A DNA stretch of 64,000 bases. Origin: a virus. The notes beneath the pieces are model-generated. The model had not been told where the DNA came from. It saw nothing but the letters and a program-made list of their open reading frames with translations, and ran no database searches. The position numbers and the translations under genes are program-made. Of this stretch, positions 58,748 to 64,000 are shown piece after piece (the stretch's first letter is position 1; the number at the start of each line of letters is the position of its first letter). The stretch is taken from positions 1 to 64,000 of IMG/VR virus record IMGVR_UViG_3300026292_000602, one strand, 5' to 3'.

Positions 58748-58818
58748 GATCCTATTCCACATAGAACCACCACATCATTTACCTTACATACCACCGACCC
58801 CCAGGAGTTTTATCTACT

Positions 58819-59160
58819 ATGGCTGATAAACCTATTCTCTACTCGATAGACGACGAGACAAAAGAACTCTTAACCGAAATGCTTAATCTGTTAGAAGGCC
58901 TCGCGGACCTACAGATGACAGATGAAAGCACCGAAGAAATGCGACTCCTTAATCGTAGTGTCGGGGAACGGTTCGGGATAGAGTTCCGTGATATCGTGCT
59001 AGAGAGTGATCAAGATAGTGACGGCAATCCTAGGTTCACGGTAATGTCCTATAAAGAGCCTTCGTCTAGGAGAGACCCCTCGGAATACCTAAGGCTTGTT
59101 TCTAATCGTGACTTAGAAGGTGCGTCTGATGGGGTGCCTAAGAATGACAATAATGAGTAA
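58819..59160 (+). CDS. Acidic early protein
   Basis: 113 residues, acidic (MADKPILYSIDDETKELLTE, ...LLEGLADLQMTDESTEEM). SD CAGGAG is 12 bases away. It follows the structured leader. Confidence 0.65.
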   Translation: MADKPILYSIDDETKELLTEMLNLLEGLADLQMTDESTEEMRLLNRSVGERFGIEFRDIVLESDQDSDGNPRFTVMSYKEPSSRRDPSEYLRLVSNRDLEGASDGVPKNDNNE

Positions 59161-59382
59161 GGGTAGATCTAGAGTGACACCTACGGTGCTCTATTGGCTG
59201 TTAGTCTTTTAATCCTTTCTACTACACGCCAGGAATTTTAGAATTTCCATATCACATAGATTAAGTTTTGTCTATCATTTGCATAATAGAATAGGTCAGC
59301 TACGCCAACCTATCGTGTTATCTTACTATTTTTAAGAGTCAGATTGCTAAAAAAAGCATAGGCCCCGCTGTAAGTATAGTAG
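59161..59382 (+). other. Gap holding copy 3 of the GGCCCCGCTGTA motif
   Basis: About 220 bases without a recognised gene. GGCCCCGCTGTA at 59361 ends 11 bases before the ATG at 59383. Confidence 0.5.
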
Positions 59383-59553
59383 ATGAACGAACAAGAACAG
59401 ATTAGATTCCGTTGGTACAAGAGTGATGATGCACGGTTTTGGATTGTGGATGAAGTCTTGGGTATCAATATAGGGTCTTGTCGCAGTCAGTCGGTTGCTG
59501 AACGACTATGTGAGAAGCTGAACTTGTTAGAGCAAGAGGTAGTTTGGAATTGA
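59383..59553 (+). CDS. Small protein of unknown function
   Basis: 56 residues (MNEQEQIRFRWYKSDDARFW, ...RSQSVAERLCEKLNLLEQE). No SD, but the repeated GC-rich motif lies just upstream. Moderate support. Confidence 0.5.
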   Translation: MNEQEQIRFRWYKSDDARFWIVDEVLGINIGSCRSQSVAERLCEKLNLLEQEVVWN

Positions 59554-59907
59554 ATGGCAGAGTATTCAAACTATGCCTGTCGCCACCGTCCCCAATCCTT
59601 TTTTTATATTTTTTGAAACCTATTTCCACCGTATAAGAACGGTCCAAAACCGTGGGGCCATGGTCGGCCTCGAGAGCGGGTGCTAGGGATGCCTCGGCCT
59701 TTATTAACCATTTAAACGGTGCTTCTACGGTTGGGCCTTCGGCCCCTTATAGTATTAAATGTGGCTAGTCGCTGAGCTCTACTACTATAAGCTTCGCCTC
59801 ACTAGCTATATAGGGCTCACTGACGCTTATATAAGCTCACTAGCCGTCATTAGTCACTACGAAGCTCACTAGGTATTCACTACCGTTCACTATTGGATCT
59901 TCTTTAT
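59554..59907. other. 354-base gap with iteron-like repeats
   Basis: No convincing ORF on either strand. It contains GC-rich segments at 59630-59760 and, from 59798 to 59891, seven copies of (C/G/T)TCACT. See the repeat entry. Confidence 0.6.
59798..59891 (+). repeat. Iteron-like (C/G/T)TCACT repeats
   Basis: Seven copies: CTCACT at 59798, 59816, 59836 and 59865; GTCACT at 59853; TTCACT at 59876 and 59886. Several extend to AGCTCACTAG. Same orientation, spacing 10-20 bases. Might be a replication-initiator or regulator binding array. Confidence 0.65.
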
Positions 59908-60126
59908 CTACTTCTTTTTGGATTTCTTTGTGATCTCTTTGGAGCCCCAGATTCTTCTCAGGTTCGCTATAAGTTCTTTGGTCTCTTCTATTGGAATATC
60001 TTTGACCGGTTCTTTCGTGGTCGATCCAGGATTTTTCAGATGTAAGTCTTTGAAATCCTTAGACTTTTTGGCCGAACTTAATTCATCTTTCAAGCTCTTT
60101 TTGAATGGTACATTCTTTAATCTCAT
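59908..60126 (-). CDS. Small basic protein on the minus strand
   Basis: 72 residues, Lys-rich (MRLKNVPFKKSLKDELSSAK). It has its own promoter of the early class (60137-60165), with the ATG close to the predicted start site. It runs against the surrounding plus genes and towards the iteron-like array. Confidence 0.65.
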   Translation of the reverse strand: MRLKNVPFKKSLKDELSSAKKSKDFKDLHLKNPGSTTKEPVKDIPIEETKELIANLRRIWGSKEITKKSKKK

Positions 60127-60136
60127 GGTACCTTAT

Positions 60137-60165
60137 ATTATGGCATCATTATTGATAAAAGTCAA
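60137..60165 (-). promoter_or_regulatory. Early sigma70 promoter, minus strand
   Basis: TTGACT-17-CATAAT upstream of the gene at 60126. Confidence 0.8.
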
Positions 60166-60179
60166 GGAGGAGGTTTACC

Positions 60180-60325
60180 AAAAATTCTCTATATTTTTCA
60201 AGAGGTTAGGACCCTGAGCCTCAGGTCAGAGTTCGGCCCACCCTTTGAGTATCGAAGTTTTTCTGTCCTGGTTTGTCTTAACCTTACCCTTTTTTTGGTG
60301 GGCGGATCTCTTGCTCCGGCTTATA
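60180..60325 (-). ncRNA. Candidate small RNA B
   Basis: Promoter 60331-60359 starts transcription near 60324, yet no ORF with a start follows before the next promoter. The stretch has a CCTGAG/CTCAGG hairpin near 60220. About 130-140 bases. Confidence 0.5.
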
Positions 60326-60330
60326 CTATT

Positions 60331-60359
60331 ATAATATGATCTCTTGGGGGATTTGTCAA
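60331..60359 (-). promoter_or_regulatory. Early sigma70 promoter, minus strand
   Basis: TTGACA-17-TATTAT. Confidence 0.82.
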
Positions 60360-60361
60360 CC

Positions 60362-60459
60362 ATTTTCTTTGTTTTGGCCCCATCTTTTTTTGGCACTAGA
60401 TCTAGTGGGTGGGGGAGGTATAAACCACAAGCGGAAATCAGCCCATCGGGAGCGTGGCA
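60362..60459 (-). ncRNA. Candidate small RNA A
   Basis: A perfect-consensus promoter (60466-60494) is followed by about 100 bases without a usable ORF, containing CCC-GAT-GGG and the palindrome CACTAGATCTAGTG. Tandem with candidate B. Confidence 0.5.
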
Positions 60460-60465
60460 GTCTTT

Positions 60466-60494
60466 ATTATAGCATATTTTGGATTGGATGTCAA
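60466..60494 (-). promoter_or_regulatory. Consensus sigma70 promoter, minus strand
   Basis: TTGACA-17-TATAAT, exact. Confidence 0.85.
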
Positions 60495-60528
60495 CCAAAA
60501 AAAAATGGTATTTTTTGGAAAAAAGAGG

Positions 60529-60557
60529 TTGACCTTTTGGATTAGAGACTGTATTAT
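60529..60557 (+). promoter_or_regulatory. Early sigma70 promoter
   Basis: TTGACC-17-TATTAT before the gene at 60589. Confidence 0.86.
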
Positions 60558-60588
60558 AATATTAACAATAAGGAAATAGGAGGGCTAC

Positions 60589-60945
60589 ATGGCTAGAGAA
60601 ATTACTTTAAAACCTAATATACAAATAAGTCTCGATGGGACTAGCATTTGGGATAGAGCAGGGACCAACCCTGAGACCGTAAATGTCAGCAGTATTACAT
60701 TGAGGGAAGAGACCTACGATGATGATAGCTGGTGGGACATGGTTATAGAACACGATGGTCCCTGGGAGATCTATACTGATAAGGGATTCGTTAAGGGGAT
60801 CTCGGATTTAGTAGGTCCCGGTTGGGATGTTGACTTTAGTGAGCAAGGTCTACAAGAGGATGGTAGAGCTCATTTTGACGTGCATTCTACACCCGATGAG
60901 ATCACGCATGAGGTTAAAGAATCGCTAGAAATGGAAGGAAATTAG
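60589..60945 (+). CDS. Acidic early protein
   Basis: 118 residues (MAREITLKPNIQISLDGTSI, DDDSWWDMVIEHDGPWEIYT). ATAGGAGGGCTAC site. Followed at once by the next promoter. Unknown. Confidence 0.7.
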   Translation: MAREITLKPNIQISLDGTSIWDRAGTNPETVNVSSITLREETYDDDSWWDMVIEHDGPWEIYTDKGFVKGISDLVGPGWDVDFSEQGLQEDGRAHFDVHSTPDEITHEVKESLEMEGN

Positions 60946-60948
60946 GGG

Positions 60949-60977
60949 TTGACAGATCCCTATTTTGGTTATATTAT
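60949..60977 (+). promoter_or_regulatory. Early sigma70 promoter
   Basis: TTGACA-17-TATTAT before the endolysin-like gene. Confidence 0.87.
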
Positions 60978-60999
60978 AATAGTATAAAGAGAGGGCAAT

Positions 61000-61665
61000 A
61001 TGAATAAAAGAACTAAATTTTTCGCAACCGTGGCATTGATGGCAGGCATGAGCTCCTATGGGGTGGCCGCTGATAAGTTAGATTCATTTGATCACGCCGC
61101 AGAGTTGACATCGCAGGCCAAGACTATATTATTTCAAGAATTAAACGAAGCAAAGGCTCCTAACCACAGCCACCAGGCTATTGTATGTTTAGCAGAGAAC
61201 ATCTACTTTGAAGCTAGAGCAGAATCAATGGAAGGCAAGGCGGCTGTGGCAAACGTCACAAGGAACAGGGTAGAGGACAAGAGATGGCCTGGTACCTACT
61301 GTGAAGTGGTTCAAGAGGGACCTGTTAGGGAGAGCTGGAAGACCAAGAAGGATCCAGATCTAGCAAAGGAAGACAGAATTTATTATCCTAGAAAGCATAG
61401 ATGTCAGTTCAGTTGGTATTGTGATGGTAAGAAAGATATCATATGGGCCAACAAGGAGAAGTCAGGCCAGACCATAGAGGCCAATGCAAGGGCTTGGAGA
61501 GATGCAGTGAAGGTGGCTATCTATACTCTAGGTTATGGATCGTATAGGGTCAACGATAATACCCACGGGGCTGTGTTCTACTATAATCACCACCTGGTGA
61601 CACCTAGTTGGAGCCACGAGAAAGAGTTCATTAATATCATTGGCAACCACACTTTTATGAAGTAA
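61000..61665 (+). CDS. Exported SleB-type cell wall hydrolase
   Basis: 221 residues. Signal peptide MNKRTKFFATVALMAGMSSYGVAA, then Hydrolase_2: CLAENIYFEARAESMEGKAA with the catalytic Glu, VANVTRNRVEDKRWPGTYCE, CQFSWYCDGKK and FYYNHHLVTPSWSH. Such enzymes cut peptidoglycan. An endolysin with its own signal would not need a classical holin for export. It sits behind an early-type promoter, which is odd for lysis; roles in entry-site repair or delayed activation are possible. Confidence 0.88.
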   Translation: MNKRTKFFATVALMAGMSSYGVAADKLDSFDHAAELTSQAKTILFQELNEAKAPNHSHQAIVCLAENIYFEARAESMEGKAAVANVTRNRVEDKRWPGTYCEVVQEGPVRESWKTKKDPDLAKEDRIYYPRKHRCQFSWYCDGKKDIIWANKEKSGQTIEANARAWRDAVKVAIYTLGYGSYRVNDNTHGAVFYYNHHLVTPSWSHEKEFINIIGNHTFMK

Positions 61666-61684
61666 AATAAGGGGAAAATAATGG

Positions 61685-61713
61685 TTGACAAATTGGATAA
61701 AAGAGTGCATAAT
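61685..61713 (+). promoter_or_regulatory. Early sigma70 promoter
   Basis: TTGACA-17-CATAAT; upstream AAATAATGG. Confidence 0.82.
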
Positions 61714-61750
61714 ATACATATAATAAGAAATAACAGAAGGGCAAAAATAT

Positions 61751-61936
61751 ATGAGTAAAACAGGGCAATGGGTATTAGAGATGCAAGAAGACAGTTGGCA
61801 TCTTAACAGAGATCAGTTCATAGAGAAGCATGGTATCAACCAAGTTGATGTATGGGATGATGAGCATAAGAAGATGGAGGACGAGGGGTTCTCTAAAGAA
61901 GAAATCAATCAAATGTATATGACGAAGGGAGTGTAA
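61751..61936 (+). CDS. Small acidic early protein
   Basis: 61 residues (MSKTGQWVLEMQEDSWHLNR), helical. AGAAGGGCAAAAATAT leader. Confidence 0.68.
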   Translation: MSKTGQWVLEMQEDSWHLNRDQFIEKHGINQVDVWDDEHKKMEDEGFSKEEINQMYMTKGV

Positions 61937-61938
61937 GT

Positions 61939-62166
61939 ATGAAGTTGAATCAACAAGGGTCGAATATGACCGAGATAGTGACTAATGCAGGCAAGAGGAT
62001 TTTATTCAGTTATGAAACTCCTGTCGCAGGATGGTGTGAGCAGGGTGCTTTCAGAACAGAAGATAAGTTTTCTGTCACAACGTCGAAACACATTAACAAA
62101 TACCTAGGTGGCAAAGACGTAGGTAGGGTAGTTCCCCAGGCTTGGATAGAAGGGTTGGTGAGCTAG
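61939..62166 (+). CDS. Conserved early phage protein
   Basis: 75 residues; KRILFSYETPVAGWCEQGAF and SVTTSKHINKYLGGKDVGRV follow a small phage family (DUF8033-like) of unknown function. Its TAG overlaps the next GTG. Confidence 0.75.
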   Translation: MKLNQQGSNMTEIVTNAGKRILFSYETPVAGWCEQGAFRTEDKFSVTTSKHINKYLGGKDVGRVVPQAWIEGLVS

Positions 62167-62357
62167 TGAAGAAGATTCTAATCTTGATTATGATGGTCCC
62201 CTTATTGGGGGCCTGCACTATGACAGGGAAGGATATGATCAAGACAGCGAACTTGATCAAGAATACCTCTAAACTAACCAAAAGCGGTGTATCGGAATCG
62301 ATCATCGTTAAGACGAAAGACATTTTGGATCCGAATAGAGGTGGAGGCAAGTGGTAG
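62166..62357 (+). CDS. Small lipoprotein
   Basis: 63 residues from a GTG in the previous stop: VKKILILIMMVPLLGACTMT lipobox LGAC. Short polar mature part. Envelope role unknown. Confidence 0.72.
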   Translation: MKKILILIMMVPLLGACTMTGKDMIKTANLIKNTSKLTKSGVSESIIVKTKDILDPNRGGGKW

Positions 62358-62377
62358 ACATTTTGGAAAGATAATGG

Positions 62378-62406
62378 TTGACATTTTCAATCCAATGTGT
62401 TATTAT
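62378..62406 (+). promoter_or_regulatory. Early sigma70 promoter
   Basis: TTGACA-17-TATTAT. Confidence 0.87.
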
Positions 62407-62450
62407 ATATAAACTAATGAATAGGCAATTTTCTAATAAAAGGAGGCATT

Positions 62451-62789
62451 ATGTCTACAAGTAAAATGTATACCGTAGCAGGTACAAGTACCTTTAATGG
62501 TAAAACAAAAGTAAGATTCGCGAATGACTATGTGAGTAGGTTCAAGATCCTTACTAAGAACGGTCACGATAATATCGAGATCCTGGAATTGGATCATCCA
62601 ATGTCCAAAGGTGATGTGTGTAAATTCTTATCCACGCACGAAAAATTCCAAAACGAAGCACAACAATCTGCAATCGCAGAGTTCGTCGTTAGGAATGTTA
62701 AAGTTGACACGACTCCAGCAGTTGAACCAGCTCTTAACGATATCGTTAAGCAAGAAGCTGAGGCAACACCTGAAGTAGAGTCTGCTTAA
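62451..62789 (+). CDS. Conserved-looking early protein
   Basis: 112 residues (MSTSKMYTVAGTSTFNGKTK, VRFANDYVSRFKILTKNGHD), acidic Glu/Ala-rich tail. AAAGGAGGCATT site. Followed by tRNA genes. Unknown. Confidence 0.72.
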   Translation: MSTSKMYTVAGTSTFNGKTKVRFANDYVSRFKILTKNGHDNIEILELDHPMSKGDVCKFLSTHEKFQNEAQQSAIAEFVVRNVKVDTTPAVEPALNDIVKQEAEATPEVESA

Positions 62790-62879
62790 TCTAGCACAGC
62801 AATCAATCGAATAAGTCCCGGGGTGAACCTCCGGGCATCGATCCCCAGAACAGAAGAAGGACCAGGACAGTAATCTATC

Positions 62880-62964
62880 GCTCCCATGATGGAATAGGTA
62901 GACATAACAGACTTAAAATCTGTGGCCAATTGGCGTCCCGGTTCGAGTCCGGGTGGGAGTACCA
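62880..62964 (+). tRNA. tRNA-Leu(TAA)
   Basis: 85 bases with CCA: acceptor GCTCCCA/TGGGAGT, anticodon stem ACAGA/TCTGT with loop CTTAAAA, normal-sized class II arm (GGCCAATTGGCGT). Confidence 0.95.
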
Positions 62965-62975
62965 ACCTTTGATAT

Positions 62976-63052
62976 CTACCCGTAGCTCAGCAGGATAGAG
63001 CAACGGTCTTCTAAACCGTGGGTCGGGGGTTCGAATCCCTCCGGGTAGGCCA
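62976..63052 (+). tRNA. tRNA-Arg(TCT)
   Basis: 77 bases with CCA: acceptor CTACCCG/CGGGTAG, anticodon stem ACGGT/ACCGT with loop CTTCTAA. Confidence 0.95.
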
Positions 63053-63084
63053 AAGGTGTTGCAAAAATACAACAAAAATAATGG

Positions 63085-63113
63085 TTGACAAAATGGATAA
63101 GATCTGCTATTAT
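63085..63113 (+). promoter_or_regulatory. Early sigma70 promoter
   Basis: TTGACA-17-TATTAT; the ATG at 63120 coincides with the predicted start site. Confidence 0.85.
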
Positions 63114-63119
63114 TATAAT

Positions 63120-63224
63120 ATGAAACAATTAAAAGAGATCATAAAAGAAACCTTAGATTTTTGGCCTATGACGATCGTAGTGCCAGGTCTATTAATTCTT
63201 ATTCTTTTTAATAATATTGGTTGA
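63120..63224 (+). CDS. Tiny membrane protein, probably leaderless
   Basis: 34 residues; helix TIVVPGLLILILF. The ATG is about seven bases from the -10 box, so translation is probably leaderless. Stop overlaps the next promoter. Confidence 0.65.
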   Translation: MKQLKEIIKETLDFWPMTIVVPGLLILILFNNIG

Positions 63225-63249
63225 CATTAGGTCAATTAGGTGTTATATT
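63221..63249 (+). promoter_or_regulatory. Early sigma70 promoter
   Basis: TTGACA-17-TATATT. Confidence 0.85.
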
Positions 63250-63281
63250 AAGAGTATAATAAGAAACAGAAAGAGGGCAAA

Positions 63282-63467
63282 ATGTTATCACTAATAGGTT
63301 TATTCGCAATCGCGTTCGTAGTAATCAAGTATTTTCCAGACATATTGATGTTCTGTGTGAAGGCGGCTATCGTATTGATTGGCTTGTACTTTTTACTTGG
63401 AGCTCTATTGTGGATATTTGGGGCTTCGATCGCTATACACATGAATGGCGTTTTATTAGGATTATAG
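63282..63467 (+). CDS. Small two-helix membrane protein
   Basis: 61 residues, almost all hydrophobic (LIGLFAIAFVVIKYF, VKAAIVLIGLYFLLGALLWI). GAGGGCAAA before the ATG. Confidence 0.7.
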   Translation: MLSLIGLFAIAFVVIKYFPDILMFCVKAAIVLIGLYFLLGALLWIFGASIAIHMNGVLLGL

Positions 63468-63478
63468 AAAAATAATGG

Positions 63479-63507
63479 TTGACAAATTGGTTTGTTGACT
63501 GTATACT
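63479..63507 (+). promoter_or_regulatory. Early sigma70 promoter
   Basis: TTGACA-17-TATACT. Confidence 0.85.
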
Positions 63508-63538
63508 GTAAGTATAACAATTAGGAAAGAGGGCAAAA

Positions 63539-63835
63539 ATGAGTCAAGATTTTAAAAGTAGAAATCCAAAGTTCGTAGGCTTAACCAGGTTTTGGGGAGG
63601 TCAGAAGAGAGGTTCTTGTGTGCAGGTGACTGTTGCAAGGAACTGGAGAAAAGAAGGTGACGTAGGTCCCGCAGATAAGTTCTTCAACTCCATAACATTG
63701 TCGAAGCAAGAAGCAGTGGCGTTGGCCCAGGACTTGTTGGACTTCGCAAGTGGGACTGAAGTAGACGAATTCGACGCACCAGTTTTGGAGTGTCAGACAG
63801 ACTTTACACCAGCAGATAAACCGAGGGCAAATTAG
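63539..63835 (+). CDS. Conserved-looking early protein
   Basis: 98 residues; FVGLTRFWGGQKRGSCVQVT, KFFNSITLSKQEAVALAQDL. GAGGGCAAAA site. Unknown. Confidence 0.72.
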   Translation: MSQDFKSRNPKFVGLTRFWGGQKRGSCVQVTVARNWRKEGDVGPADKFFNSITLSKQEAVALAQDLLDFASGTEVDEFDAPVLECQTDFTPADKPRAN

Positions 63836-63838
63836 GGG

Positions 63839-63867
63839 TTGACAAACCAATCCCTATATGCTATTAT
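63839..63867 (+). promoter_or_regulatory. Early sigma70 promoter
   Basis: TTGACA-17-TATTAT. Confidence 0.86.
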
Positions 63868-63890
63868 AATATAATAATAAGGAGGGCAAC

Positions 63891-64000
63891 TTGAAACAAG
63901 TAATTCAAATTTTAGGATATTTTTTAATCGCACTAGGCTTGATGGCAGTAGCAGGATCAGGCGGAGACTGTGATGGAAGATGTGGCCCAGGGAATTCAAT
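63891..64000 (+). CDS. Small exported or membrane protein, cut by window end
   Basis: Begins at TTG 63891, five bases after AAGGAGG; 36 codons visible. VIQILGYFLIALGLMAVAGS is a signal or anchor, followed by a Cys/Gly-rich start (CDGRCGPGNS). The end is outside the window. Confidence 0.65.
   Translation, partial: MKQVIQILGYFLIALGLMAVAGSGGDCDGRCGPGNS

Noticed and set aside
60226-60498. 90-residue minus-strand ORF
   Set aside because: Its frame runs across two promoters and lacks a ribosome site; the region is better explained as small-RNA transcripts.
1-64000. CRISPR array, integrase, attachment site or insertion sequence
   Set aside because: No regular repeat-spacer pattern, recombinase or transposase found on either strand.

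Overview
The window looks like part of a large T4-like (Tevenvirinae/cyanophage-pelagiphage type) myovirus genome from a marine alphaproteobacterial host. It has T4-type late promoters (TATAAATA) ahead of structural and accessory genes, a class Ia ribonucleotide reductase, T4 endonuclease V, PAAR spike tip, beta-helix tail fibre and scaffold-like genes. DNA is AT-rich, genes are small and tightly packed, and tRNAs are clustered. A circularly permuted (two-piece) tmRNA gene and an alphaproteobacterial-type 5-aminolevulinate synthase both point to an alphaproteobacterium; SAR11 or a relative is a guess. No integrase, insertion sequence, CRISPR array or attachment site was seen.

Layout. 1-31910 is almost entirely minus strand: chaperones (partial DnaK, Hsp20), 2OG-Fe(II) oxygenases, GMP reductase, ribosomal protein bS21, lipoproteins, DenV, SNase, an odd long-armed tRNA beside an asparaginyl-tRNA-synthetase-like core, three more tRNAs, a ring-hydroxylating oxygenase without its Rieske cluster motif, the permuted tmRNA, CspA, PAAR, glutaredoxin, NrdB/NrdA, tail fibre, an MGME1-like exonuclease, more 2OG oxygenases and NfuA/NifU, then (24154-31910) a virion/scaffold operon. 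32020-47860 is a mixed-strand accessory region: three tRNAs, a hidden pqqA peptide gene, an AlkB-type alkane hydroxylase, a PiT phosphate transporter, an outer-membrane protein, a methyltransferase, 5-aminolevulinate synthase (hemA), a DUF454 membrane protein, exported surface-like proteins, a YqgE/AlgH protein and a HemD-like protein. 47990-64000 is an early region of short plus-strand operons, each behind a near-identical sigma70 promoter (TTGACN-17-TATTAT), with tRNAs, an exported SleB-type hydrolase, a HAD phosphatase and many small unknown proteins.

How the parts fit. Nucleotide supply (NrdA/B, glutaredoxin, GuaC), protein quality control and translation (DnaK, Hsp20, tmRNA, bS21, at least nine tRNAs, an aaRS-like enzyme), and an iron/redox theme (AlkB, NrdB, at least five 2OG-Fe oxygenases, a mononuclear-iron oxygenase, NfuA, tetrapyrrole genes, PqqA) dominate. 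The most unusual items are the PqqA precursor near AlkB, the permuted tmRNA with a 29-residue tag, the class II tRNA with a GTT anticodon next to an AsnRS-like core, a dnaX-like frameshift signal in a scaffold-type gene, apparent AUC/AUA start codons, the set of identical-architecture promoters, and candidate small RNAs near 60.2-60.5 kb. All functions are assigned by reading the sequence, without database searches.
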